Positions 50,501-62,137 of a stretch of 64,000 nucleotides of DNA are shown here, one piece after another. Under the pieces are notes generated by a model. That model had not been told where the DNA came from, searched no databases, and saw only the letters and a program-made list of their open reading frames with translations. A program made the position numbers and the translations under genes. This DNA comes from Dermacentor variabilis (lineage: Eukaryota > Arthropoda > Arachnida > Ixodida > Ixodidae): NCBI RefSeq assembly GCF_050947875.1, contig NC_134570.1:244706584-244770583 (forward strand). Direction: 5' to 3'. How positions within the stretch are numbered: position 1 is the first letter of the stretch; the number at the start of each line of letters is the position of its first letter.

Positions 50501-53500
50501 CAGCAGCATAGGCGTGCTTAGCACGTCGTTTGGCAGAAATCCACGTGCGCGCTCTGCCAAAAGCAGCATGTGCATGCATAACTTGTGGTTTCGCAGAACA
50601 CAACGTCCGCGTCTACCAAAAGATGCATGTGCATGCTCAACAAATGGTTTGACACAAATCCATGCTGGGGTGCTAAAGAGAGCAGCATGGGCGTGCTTAG
50701 GACGTCGTTTGGCAGAAATCCACGTGCGCGCTCTGCCAAAAGCAGCATGTGCATGCCCAACTTGGGGTTTGACAGAAAACAACGTCCGCGTCTGCCAAAA
50801 CATGCATTTGCATGCTTAACAAGTGGTTTGGCACAAATCCAGGTGCGGGTGCTAAAAAGAACAGCATGGGCGTGCTTAGCACGTCGTTTGGCAGAAATCC
50901 ACGTGAGCGCTCTGCCAAAAGCAGCATGTGCATGCATAACTTGTGGTTTTGCAGAAAACAACGTCCGCGTCTACCAAAAGATGCATGTGCATGCTGAACA
51001 AGTGGTTTGGCACAAATCCATGCGCGGATGCTAAAAAGAGCAGCATGGGCGTGCTGAGCACGTCGTTTGGCAGAAATCCACGTGCGCGGTCTGCGAAAAG
51101 CACCATGTGCATGCATAACTTATGGTTTTGCAGAAAACAACGTCCGCGTCTACAAAAAGATGCATGTGCATGCTTAACAAGTAGTTTGGCACAAATCCAT
51201 GCGCGGATGCTAAAAAGAGCAGCATGGGCATGCTTAGCACGTCGTTTGGCAGAAATCCACGTGCGCGGTCTGCGAAAAGCACCATGTGCATGCATAACTT
51301 GTGGTTTTGCAGAAAACAACGTCGGCGTCTACCAAAAGATGCATGTGCATGCTTAACAAGTGGTTTGGCACAAATCCATGCGCGGGTGTTAAAAACAGCA
51401 GCATAGGCGTGCTTAGCACGTCGTTTGGCAGAAATCCACGTGCGCGCTCTGCCAAAAGCACCATGTGCATGCATAACTTGTAGTTTCGCAGAACACAACG
51501 TCCGCGTCTACCAAAAGATGCATGTGCATGCTCAACAAATGGTTTGACACAAATCCATGCTGGGGTGCTAAAAAAAGCAGCGTGGGCGTGCTTAGCACGT
51601 CGTTTGGCAAAAATCAAAGTGCGCGCTCTGCCAAAAGCAGCATATACATGCATAACTTGTGGTTTCGCAGAACACAACGTCCGCGTCTGCCAAAACATGC
51701 ATCTGCATGATTAAGAAGTGGTTTGGCACAAATCCAGGCGCGGGTGCTAAAAAAAGCAGCATGGGCGTGCTTAGCACGTCGTTTGGCAGAAATCCACGAG
51801 CGCGCTCTGCCAGAAAGCTGAATGTGCATACATAACTTGTGGTTTTGCAGAAAACAACATCCGCGTCTACCAAAAGATGCATGTGCATGCTCAACAAGTG
51901 GTTTGGCAGAAATCAGTGTGCGGGTGCTAAAAAGAACAGCATGGGCGTGCTTAGCACTTCGTTTGGCAGAAATCCAAGTGCGCGCTCTGCGAAAAGCAGC
52001 ATGTGCATGCATAACTTGTTGTTTGGAAGAAAACAACGTCCGCGTCTACCAAAAGATGCATGTGCATGCTCAACAAATGGTTTGACACAAATCCATGCTG
52101 GGGTGCTAAAAAGAGCAGCGTGGGCGTGCTTAGCACGTCGTTTGGCAAAAATCCAAGTGCGCGCTCTGCCAAAAGCAGCATGTGCATGCATAACTTGTGG
52201 TTTTGCATAAAACAACGTCCACGCCTACCAAAAGATGCATGTGCATGCTCAACAAGTGGTTTGGCACAAATCCATGTGCGGGTGCTAAAAAGAGCAGCAT
52301 GGGCGTGCTTAGCACGTCATTTGGCAGAAATCCAAGTGCGCGCTCTGCCAAAAGCAGCATGTGCATTCATAACTTGTGGTTTGGAAGAAAACAACGTCCG
52401 CGTCTGCCAAAACATGCATATGCATCCTTAAGAAGTGGTTTGGCACGAATCCATGCGCGGGTGCTAAAAAGAGTAGCATGGGCATGCTTAGCACGTCGTT
52501 TGGCAGAAATCCACGTGAGCGCTCTGCCAAAAGCAGCATGTGCATGCATAAATTGTGGTTTCGCAGAACACAACGTCCGCGTCTACCAAAAGATGCATGT
52601 GCATGCTCAACAAATGGTTTGACACACATCCAAGCTGGGGTGCTAAAAAGAGCAGCGTGGGCGTGCTTAGCACGTCGTTTGGCAAAAATCCAAGTGCGCG
52701 CTCTGCCAAAAGCAGCATGTGCATGCATAACTTGTGGTTTTGCAGAAAACAACATCCGCGTCTACCAAAAGATGCATGTGCATGCTCAACAAGTGCTTTG
52801 GCACAAATCCATGCGCGGGTGCTAAAAAGAGCAGCATGGGCGTGCTTAGGACGTCGCTTGGCAGAAATCCACGTGCGCGTTCTGCCAAAAGCAGCATGTG
52901 CATGCACAACTTGTGGTTTGGCACAAAACAACGTCCGCGTCTGCCAAAACATGCATATGCATGATTAACAAGTGGTTTGGCACAAATCCGTGTGCGGGTG
53001 CTAAAAAGAACAGCATGGGCGTGCTTAGCTCGTCGTTTGGCAGAAATCCACGTGCGCGCTCTCCCAAAGCAGCACGTGCATGCATAACTTGTGGTTTTGC
53101 AGAAAACAATGTCCGCGTCTACCAAAAGATGCATGTGCATGCTTAACAAATGTTTTGACACAAATCCATGCTAGGGTGCTAAAAAAAGCAGCGTGGGCGT
53201 GCTTAGCACGTCGTTTGGCAGAAATCCAAGTGCGCGCTCTGCCAAAAGCAGCATGTGCATGCATATCTTGTGGTTTTGCAGAAAACAACGTCCGCGTCTA
53301 CCAAAAGATGCATCTGCATGCTTAACTAGTGGTTTGGCACAAATCCATGCGCGGGTGGTAAGAACAGCAGCATTGGCGTACTTAGCACGTCGTTTGGCAG
53401 AAATCCACGTTCGCGCTCTGCCAAAAGCAGCATGTGCATGCATAACTTGTGGTTTCGCAGAAAACAACGTCCGCGTCTACTAAAATATGCATGTGCATGC

Positions 53501-53676
53501 TTAACAAATGGTTTGACACAAATCCAGGCTGGGGTGCTAAAAAAAGCAGCGTGGGCGTGCTTAGCATGTCGTTTGGCAGAAATCCAAGTGCGCGCTCGGC
53601 CAAAAGCAGCATGTGCATGCGTAACTTGTTGTTTGGAAGAAAACAACGTCCGCGTCTGCCAAAACATGCATATGCA
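47574..53676 (+). repeat. Large paralogous block, copy 2 (~6.1 kb)
   Basis: Partner of 37015-42756. It ends at the CATGCATATGCAT junction, where copy 1 continues GCTCAACAAATGG and this copy CCTTATGAAGTGG. Within it, 47898-48476 and 49509-50087 are also close matches at 1611 bp (9 monomers), so part of the block is itself duplicated. Confidence 0.86.
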
Positions 53677-53730
53677 TCCTTATGAAGTGGTTTGGCACGA
53701 ATCCATGTGCGTGGGCTAAAAAGAGCAGCA

Positions 53731-54280
53731 TAGGCATGCTTAGCATGTCGTTTGGCAGGAATCCACGTGCGCGCTCTGCCAAAAGCAGCATGTGCATACA
53801 TAACTCGTGGTTTTGCAGAAAACAACGTCCGCGTCTACCAAACGATTCATGTGCATGCTTAACAAGTGGTTTGGCACAAATGCATGCGCGGGTGCTAAAA
53901 AGAGCAATATGGGCGTGCCTAGCACGTCGTTTGGGAGAAATCCACGTGCGCGCTCTGCCAAAAGCAGCATGTGCATGCGTAACTTGGGGTTTGGCAGAAA
54001 AAACGTCCGCGTCTGCCAAAACATGCAAATGCATCCTTAAGAAGTGGTTTGGCACGAATCCATTCGCGGGTGCTAAAAAAAGCAGCGTGGGCGTGCTTAG
54101 CACGTCGTTTGGCAGAAATCCAAGTGCGCGCTCTGCCAAAAGCAGCATGTGCATGCATATCTTGTGGTTTTGCAGAAAACAACGTCCGCGTCTACCAAAA
54201 GATGCATCTGCATGCTTGACTAGTGGTTTGGCACAAATCCATGCGCGGGTGGTAAGAACAGCAGCATTGGCGTACTTAGC
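53731..54280 (+). repeat. Duplication spanning the register break, copy 1
   Basis: It matches 55042-55591 at an offset of 1311 bp, which is 7 monomers plus 58. The extra bases are the solitary A subunit at 54692-54750 that lies between the copies. Shared private marks are GTGCCTAGCACG, GTTTGGGAGAAATCC, CATGCAAATGCATCC and CATGCTTGACTAGTGG. Confidence 0.84.
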
Positions 54281-54691
54281 ACGTCATTTGGCAGAAATCC
54301 AAGTGCGCGCTCTGCCAAAAGCAGCATGTGCATTCATAACTTGTGGTTTGGAAGAAAACAACGTCCGCGTCTGCCAAAACATGCATATGCATCCTTAAGA
54401 AGTGGTTTGGCACGAATCCATCCGCGGGTGCTAAAAAGAGTAGCATGGGCATGCTTAGCACGTCGTTTGGCAGAAATCCACGTGAGCGCTCTGCCAAAAG
54501 CAGCATTTGCATGCATAAATTGTGGTTTCGCAGAACACAACGTCCGCGTCTACCAAAAGATGCATGTGCATACTCAACAAATGGTTTGACACACATCCAA
54601 GCTGGGGTGCTAAAAAGAGCAGCGTTGGCGTGCTTAGCACGTCGTTTGGCAAAAATCCAAGTGCGCGCTCTGCCAAAAGCAGCATGTGCAT

Positions 54692-54750
54692 GCTTAACTT
54701 GTGGTTTTGCAGAAAACAACATCCGCGTCTACCAAAAGATGCATGTGCAT
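54692..54750 (+). repeat. Solitary 59-bp A subunit (truncated monomer)
   Basis: The A landmark TTGTGGTTTTGCAG occurs at 54699 and again at 54758, 59 bp apart instead of 179. The sequence is a complete A subunit followed directly by the A of the next monomer, with B and C missing. The first A carries AACATCCGCG and the second AACGTCCGCG, so they are different variants and not a copying stutter. The flanking words GCATGTGCATGC at the A/B and C/A junctions are nearly identical, which would allow one-subunit-out-of-register exchange. It is the only such register break I found. Confidence 0.9.
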
Positions 54751-55041
54751 GCATATCTTGTGGTTTTGCAGAAAACAACGTCCGCGTCTACCAAAAGATG
54801 CATCTGCATGCTTAACTAGTGGTTTGGCACAAATCCATGCGCGGGTGGTAAGAACAGCAGCGTGGGCTTGCTTAGCATGTCGTTTGGCAGAAATCCAAGT
54901 GCGCGCTCGGCCAAAAGCAGCATGTGCATGCATAACTTGTTGTTTGGAAGAAAACAACGTCCGCGTCTGCCAAAACATGCATATGCATCCTTAAGAAGTG
55001 GTTTGGCACGAATCCATGCGCGGGGGCTAAAAAGAGCAGCA

Positions 55042-55591
55042 TGGGCATGCTTAGCATGTCGTTTGGCAGAAATCCACGTGCGCGCTCTGCCAAAAGCAGC
55101 ATGTGCTTACATAACTCGTGGTTTTGCAGAAAACAACGTCCGCGTCTACCAAACGATTCATGTGCATGCTTAACAAGTGGTTTGGCACAAATGCATGCGC
55201 AGGTGCTTAAAAGAGCAATATGGGCGTGCCTAGCACGTCGTTTGGGAGAAATCCACGTGCGCGCTCTGCCAAAAGCAGCATGTGCATGCGTAACTTGTGG
55301 TTTGGCAGAAAAAACGTCCGCGTCTGCCAAAACATGCAAATGCATCCTTAAGAAGTGGTTTGGCACGAATCCATGCGCGGGTGCTAAAAAAAGCAGCGTG
55401 GGCGTGCTTAGCACGTCGTTTGGCAGAAATCCAAGTGCGCGCTCTGCCAAAAGCAGCATGTGCATGCATATCTTGTGGTTTTGCAGAAAACAACGTCCGC
55501 GTCTACCAAAAGATGCATCTGCATGCTTGACTAGTGGTTTGGCACAAATCCATGCGCGGGTGGTAAGAACAGCAGCATTGGCGTACTTAGC
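55042..55591 (+). repeat. Duplication spanning the register break, copy 2
   Basis: Partner of 53731-54280. It ends where this copy has ACGTCGTTTGGCAG and the other ACGTCATTTGGCAG. The copies differ at a few bases, such as GCGCAGGTGCTTAAAAG here against GCGCGGGTGCTAAAAAG. Confidence 0.84.
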
Positions 55592-57796
55592 ACGTCGTTT
55601 GGCAGAAATCCACGTTCGCGCTCTGCCAAAAGCAGCATGTGCATGCATAACTTGTGGTTTCGCAGAAAACAACGTCCGCGTCTACTAAAATATGCATGTG
55701 CATGCTTAACAAATGGTTTGACACAAATCCAGGCTGGGGTGCTAAAGAAAGCAGCGTGGGCGTGCTTAGCATGTCGTTTGGCAGAAATCCACGAGCGCGC
55801 TCTGCCAGAAAGCTGCATGTGCATACATAACTTGTGGTTTTGCAGAAAACAACATCCGCGTCTACCAAAAGATGCATGTGCATGCTCAACAAGTGGTTGG
55901 CACAAATCCGTGTGCGGGTGCTAAAAAGAACAGCATGGGCGTGCTTAGCACTTCGTTTGGCAGAAATCTACGTGCGCGCTCTCCCAAATGCAGCACGTGC
56001 GTGCATAACTAGTGGTTTTGCATAAAACATCGTCCGCGTCTACCAAAAGATGCATATGCATGCTTAACAAGTGGTTTGGCGCAAATCCATGCGCGGGTGC
56101 TAAAAAGAGCAGTATGGGCGTGCCTAGCACGTCGTTTGGGAGAAATCCACGTGCGCGCTCTGCCAAAAGCAGCATGTGCATACATAACTCGTGGTTTTGC
56201 AGAAAACAACGTCCACGTCTACTAAAATATGCATGTGCATGCTTAACAAATGGTTTGACACAAATCCAAGCTGGGGTGCTAAAAAAAGCAGCGTGGGCGT
56301 GCTTAGCATGTCGTTTGGCAGAAATCCAAGTGCGCGCTCTGCCAAAAGCAGCATGTGCATGCATAACTTGTTGTTTGGAAGAAAACAACGTCCGCGTCTG
56401 CCAAAACATGCATATGCATCCTTAAGAAGTGGTTTGGCACGAATTCATGCGCGGGGGCTAAAAAGAGCAGCATGGGCATGCTTGGCATGTCGTTTGGCAG
56501 AAATCCACGTGCGCGCTCTGCCAAAAGCAGCATGTGCATACATAACTCGTGGTTTTGCAGAAAACAACGTCCGCGTCTACCAAACGATTCATGTGCATGC
56601 TTAACAAGTGGTTTGGCACAAATGCATGCGCGGGTGCTAAAAAGAGCAATATGGACGTGCTTAGCACGTCGTTTGGCAGAAATCCACGTGCGCGCTCTGC
56701 CAAAAGCAGCATGTGCATGGGTAACTTGTGGTTTGGCAGAAAAAAACGTCCGCCTCTGCCAAACATGCATATGCATCCTTAACAAGTGGTTTGGCACAAA
56801 TCCATGTGCAGGTGCTAAAAAGAGCAGCATGGGCGTGCTTAGCACGTCGTTTGGCAGAAATCTACGTGCGCGCTCTCCCAAAAGCAGCACGTGCGTGCAT
56901 AACTTGTGGTTTTACAGAAAACAACGTCCGCGTCTACTAAAATATGCATGTGCATGCTTAACAAATGGTTTGACACAAATCCATGCTGGGGTGCTAAAAA
57001 AAGCAGCGTGGGCGTGCTTAGCACGTCGTTTGGCAGAAATCCAAGTGCGCGCTCTGCCAAAAGCAGCATGTGCATGCATAACTTGTTGTTTGGAAGAAAA
57101 CAACGTCCGCGTCTGCCAAAACATGCATATGCATTCTTAAGAAGTGGTTTGGCACGAATCCATGTGCGGGTGCTAAAAAGAGCAGCATGGGCATGCTTAG
57201 CATGTCGTTTGGCAGAAATCCACGTGCGCGCTCTGCCAAAAGCAGCATGTGCATGCATAACTTGTGGTTTTGCAGAAAACAACGTCCGCGTCTACCAAAA
57301 GATGCATGTGCATGCTCAACAAGTGGTTTGGCACAAATCCATGCGCTGATGCTAAAAAGAGCAGCATGGGCGTGCTGAGCACGTCGTTTGGCAGAAATCC
57401 ACGTGCGCGGTCTGCGAAAAGCACCATGTGCATGCATAACTTATGGTTTTGCAGAAAACAACGTCCGCGTCTACCAAAAGATGCATGTGCATGCTCAACA
57501 AATGGTTTGACACAAATCCATGCTGGGGTGCTAAAGAGAGCAGCGTGGGCGTGCTTAGCACGTCGTTTGGCAAAAATCCAAGTGCGCGCTCTGCCAAAAG
57601 CAGCAAGTGCATGCATAACTTGTGGTTTCGCATAAAACAACGTCCGCGCCTACCAAAAGATGCATGTGCATGCTCAACAAGTGGTTTGGCACAAATCCAT
57701 GCGCGGGTGCTAAAAAGAGCAGCATGGGCGTGCTTAGGACGTCGTTTGGCAGAAATTTACGTGCGCGCTCTGCCAAAAGCAGTATGTGCATGCACA
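55592..57796 (+). repeat. Heterogeneous stretch of the array
   Basis: About 12 monomers. Marker Y occurs near 55808 without the preceding X monomer, followed by a B lacking one T (GTGGTTGGCAC near 55895). 56.3-57.3 kb resembles 46.2-46.7 and 50.0-50.3 kb. A single-base loss (TGCCAAACATGC) lies at 56760. No unique sequence. Confidence 0.8.
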
Positions 57797-58634
57797 ACTT
57801 GTGGTTTGGCAGAAAACAACGTCCGCGTCTGCCAAAACATGCATATGCTTGCTTAACAAGTGGTTTGGCACTAATCCATGTGCGGGTGCTAAAAAGAGCA
57901 GCATGGGCGTGCTTAGAACGTCATTTGGCAGAAATCCACGTGCGCGCTCTGCAAAAAGCAGCATCTGCATGCATAACTTGTGGTTTTGCAGAAAACAACG
58001 TCCGCGTCCACCGAAAGATGCATGTGCATGCTTAACAAGTGGTTTGGCACAAATCCATGCGCGGATTCTAGAAAGAGCAGCATGGGCGTGCTTAGCACGT
58101 CGTTTGGCAGAAATCTACGTGCGCGCTCTCCCAAAAGCAGCACGTGCGTGCATAACTTGTGGTTTTGCAGAAAACAACGTCCGCGTCTACTAAAATATGC
58201 ATGTGCATGCTTAACAAATGGTTTGACACAAATCCATGCTGGGGTGCTAAAATAAGCAGCGTGGGCGTGCTTAGCACGTCGTTTGGCAGAAATCCAAGTG
58301 CGCGCTCTGCCAAAAGCAGCATGTGCATTCATAACTTTTGGTTTGGAAGAAAACAACGTCCGCGTCTGCCAAAACATGCATATGCATCCTTAATAAGTGG
58401 TTTGGCACGAATCCATGCGCGGGTGCTAAAAAGAGTAGCATGGGCATGCTTAGCACGTCGTTTGGCAGAAATCCACGTGAGCGCTCTGCCAAAAGCAGCA
58501 TGTGCATGCATAAATTGTGGTTTCGCAGAACACAACGTCCGCGTCTACCAAAAGATGCATGTGCATGCTCAACAAATGGTTTGACACACATCCAAGCTGG
58601 GGTGCTAAAAAGAGCAGCGTGGGCGTGCTTAGCA
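57797..58634 (+). repeat. 30-monomer-offset duplication, copy 1
   Basis: It matches 63163-64000 at an offset of 5366 bp (30 monomers less 4). I found almost no differences over ~838 bp; one is AAGAGTAGC here against AAGACTAGC near 63795. Shared private marks are CATATGCTTGC, GCTCTGCAAAAAGC, GTCCACCGAAAG, GCGGATTCTAGAAAG and ACTTTTGGTTTGG. Confidence 0.88.
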
Positions 58635-58767
58635 CGTCGTTTGGCAAAAATCCAAGTGCGCGCTCTGCCAAAAGCAGCATGTACATGCATAACTTGTGGT
58701 TTTGCAGAAAACAACATCCGCGTCTACCAAAAGATGCATGTGCATGCTCAACAAGTGCTTTGGCACA
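58155..58767 (+). repeat. 9-monomer-offset duplication, copy 1
   Basis: It matches 59766-60378 at an offset of 1611 bp (9 monomers). The core, with AGAGTAGCATGGGC, CACGTGAGCGC, ATAAATTGTGG and GACACACATCC, is also present at 41.39-41.9 and 52.31-52.8 kb and in part at 54.28-54.7 kb, so this four-monomer group is widely copied. It overlaps the 30-monomer-offset duplication. Confidence 0.83.
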
Positions 58768-59765
58768 AATGTATGCGCGGGTGCTAAAAAGAGCAATATG
58801 GACGTGCTTAGCACGTCGTTTGGCAGAAATCCACGTGCGCGCTCTGCCAAAAGCAGTATGTGCATGGGTAACTTGTGGTTTGGCAGAAAAAAACGTCCGC
58901 CTCTGCCAAAACATGCATATGCATCCTTAACAAGTGGTTTGGCACAAATCCATGTGCAGGTGCTAAAAAGAGCAGCATGGGCGTGCTTAGCACGTCGTTT
59001 GGAAGAAATCTACGTGCTCGCTCTCCCAAAAGCAGCACGTGCGTGCATAACTTGTGGTTTTACAGAAAACAACGTCCGCGTCTACTAAAATATGCATGTG
59101 CATGCTTAACAAATGGTTCGGCACAAATCCATGCTGGGGTGCTAAAAAAAGCAGCGTGGGCGTGCTTAGCACGTCGTTTGGCAGAAATCCAAGTGCGCGC
59201 TCTGCCAAAAGCAGCATGTGCATGCATAACTTGTTGTTTGGAAGAAAACAACGTCCGCGTCTGCCAAAACATGCATATGCATTCTTAAGAAGTGGTTTGG
59301 CACGAAGCCATGCGCGGGTGCTAAAAAGAGCAGCATGGGCATGCTTAGCATGTCGTTTGGCAGAAATCCACGTGCGCGCTCTGCCAAAAGCAGCATGGTC
59401 ATGCATAACTTGTGGTTTTGCAGAAAACAACGTCCGCGTCTACCAAAAGATGCATGTGCATGCTCAACAAGTGGTTTGGCACAAATCCATTCGCGGATGC
59501 TAAAAAGAGCAGCATGGGCGTGCTGAGCACGTCGTTTGGCAGAAATCCACGTGCGCGGTCTGCGAAAAGCACCATGTGCATGCATAACTTATGGTTTTGC
59601 AGAAAACAACGTCCGCGTCTACAAAAAGATGCATGTGCATGCTCAACAAGTGGTTTGGCACAAATCCATGCGCGGGTGCTAGAAAGAGCAGCATGGGCGT
59701 GCTTAGGACGTCGTTTGGCAGAAATTTACGTGCGCGCTCTGCCAAAAGCAGTATGTGCATGCACA

Positions 59766-60378
59766 ACTTGTGGTTTTGCAGAAAACAACGTCCGCGTCTA
59801 CTAATATATGCATGTGCATGCTTAACAAATGGTTTGACACAAATCCATGCTCGGGTGCTAAAATAAGCAGCGTGGGCGTGCTTAGGACGTCGTTTGGCAG
59901 AAATCCAAGTGCGCGCTCTGCCAAAAGCAGCATGTGCATTCATACCTTGTGGTTTGGAAGAAAACAACGTCCGCGTCTGCCAAAACATACATATGCATCC
60001 TTAAGAAGTGGTTTGGCACGAATCCATGCGCGGGTGCTAAAAAGAGTAGCATGGGCATGCTTAGCACGTCGTTTGGCAGAAATCCACGTGAGCGCTCTGC
60101 CAAAAGCAGCATGTGCATGCATAAATTGTGGTTTCGCAGAACACAACGTCCGCGTCTACCAAAAGATGCATGTGCATGCTCAACAAATGGTTTGACACAC
60201 ATCCAAGCTGGGGTGCTAAAAAGAGCAGCGTGGGCGTGCTTAGCACGTTGTTTGGCAAAAATCCAAGTGCGCGCTCTGCCAAAAGCAGCATGTGCATGCA
60301 TAACTTGTGGTTTTGCAGAAAACAACATCCGCGTCTACCAAAAGATGCATGTGCATGCTCAACAAGTGCTTTGGCACA
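59766..60378 (+). repeat. 9-monomer-offset duplication, copy 2
   Basis: Partner of 58155-58767. It continues beyond 60378 into a match with 52.8-53.3 kb, while the first copy switches to the GCAATATGGACG monomer at about 58770. Confidence 0.83.
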
Positions 60379-61065
60379 AATCCATGCGCGGGTGCTAAAA
60401 AGAGCAGCATGGGCGTGCTTAGGACGTCGCTTGGCCGAAATCCACGTGCGCGTTCTGCCAAAAGCAGCATGTGCATGCACAACTTGTGGTTTGGCACAAA
60501 ACAACGTCCGCGTCTGCCAAAACATGCATATGCATGATTAACAAGTAGTTTGGCACAAATCCGTGTGCGGGTGCTAAAAAGAACAGCATGGGCGTGCTTA
60601 GCTCGTCGTTTGGCAGAAATCCACGTGCGCGCTCTCCCAAAGCAGCACGTGAGTGCATAACTTGTGGTTTTGCAGAAAACAATGTCCGCGTCTACCAAAA
60701 GATGCATGTGCATGCTTAACAAATGTTTTGACACAAATCCATGCTGGGGTGCTTAAAAAAGCAGCGTGGGCGTGCTTAGCACGTCGTTTGGCAGAAATCC
60801 AAGTGCGCGCTCTGCCAAAAGCAGCATGTGCATGCATATCTTGTAGTTTTGCAGAAAACAACGTCCGCGTCTACCAAAAGATGCATCTGCATGCTTAAGT
60901 AGTGGTTTGGCACAAATCCATGCGCGGGTGGTAAGAACAGCAGCATTGGCGTACTTAGCACGTCGTTTGGCAGAAATCTACGTTCGCGCTCTGCCAAAAG
61001 CAGCATGTGCATGCATAACTTGTGGTTTTGCAGAAAACTACGTCCGCGTCTACTAAAATATGCAT
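60379..61065 (+). repeat. Array stretch linking two duplications
   Basis: About four monomers that match 52.8-53.4 kb and 41.88-42.5 kb in order (CTCCCAAAGCAGCACG with one A fewer, TGTTTTGACAC, CATATCTTGTAG, GGTAAGAACAGCAGCATTGG). Nothing else is seen. Confidence 0.8.
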
Positions 61066-61466
61066 GTGCATGCTTAACAAATGGTTTGACACAAATCCAT
61101 GCTGGGGTGCCAAAATAAGCAGCGTGGGCGTGCTTAGCAAGTCGTTTGGCAGAAATCCAAGTGCGCGCTCTGCCAAAAGCAGCATGTGCATGCATAACTT
61201 GTGGTTTGGAAGAAAACAACGTCCGCGTCTGCCAAAACATGCGTATGCATCCTTAAGAAGTGGTTTGGCACGAATCCATGCGCGGGTGCTAAAAGAGCAA
61301 TATGGGCGTGCTTAGCACGTCGTTTGGCAGAAATCCACGTGCGCGGTCTTCGAAAAGCACCATGTGCATGCATAACTTGTGCTTTTGCAGAAAACAACGT
61401 CCGCGTCTACCAAAAGATGCATGTACATGCTTAACAAGTGGTTTGGCACAAATCCATGCGCGGGTG
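61066..61466 (+). repeat. 6-monomer-offset duplication, copy 1
   Basis: It matches 62138-62538 at an offset of 1072 bp (6 monomers less 2). Shared private marks are GGGGTGCCAAAATAAGC, TTAGCAAGTCG, CATGCGTATGC, GTGCTAAAAGAGC (one A short), GGTCTTCGAAAAG and GATGCATGTACATGC. That several rare changes, including a short A run, occur together in both copies shows one event copied them all. Confidence 0.87.
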
Positions 61467-62137
61467 GTGAAAACAGCAGCATAGGCGTGCTTAGCACGTC
61501 GTTTGGAAGAAATGCACGTGAGCGCTCTGACAAAAGCAGCATCTGCATGCATAAATTGTGGTTTCGCAGAACACAACGTCCGCGTCTACCAAAAGATGCA
61601 TGTGCATGCTCAACAAATGGTTTGACACAAATCCATGCTGGGGTGCTAAAAAGAGCAGCGTGGGCGTGCTTAGCACGTCGTTTGGCAAAAATCCAAGTGC
61701 GCGCTCTGCCAAAAGCTGTATGTGCATGCATAACTTGTGGTTTTGCAGAAAACAACATCCGCGTCTACCAAAAGATGCATGTGCATGCTCAACAAGTGCT
61801 TTGGCACAAATCCATGCGCGGGTGCTAAAAAGAGCAGCATGGGCGTGCTTAGGACGTCGCTTGGCAGAAATCCACGTGCGCGTTCTGCCAAAAGCAGCAT
61901 GTGCATGAACAACTTGTGGTTTGGCAGAAAACAACGTCCGCGTCTGCCAAAACATGCATATGCATGATTAACAAGTGGTTTGGCACAAATCCGTGTGCGG
62001 GTGCTAAAAAGAACACCATGGGCATGCTTAGCTCGTCGTTTGGCAGAAATCCACGTGCGCGCTCTCCCAAAGCAGCACGTGCGTGCATAACTTGTGGTTT
62101 TGCAGAAAACAATGTCCGCGTCTACCAAAAGATGCAT
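61467..62137 (+). repeat. Array stretch between the 6-monomer-offset copies
   Basis: About four monomers. They match 60.1-60.7 kb and 52.6-53.1 kb in order (ATAAATTGTGG, TTTTGCAGAAAACAACATCC, AAGTGCTTTGGCAC, GACGTCGCTTGGC, CTCCCAAAGCAGCACG). No unique sequence. Confidence 0.8.
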
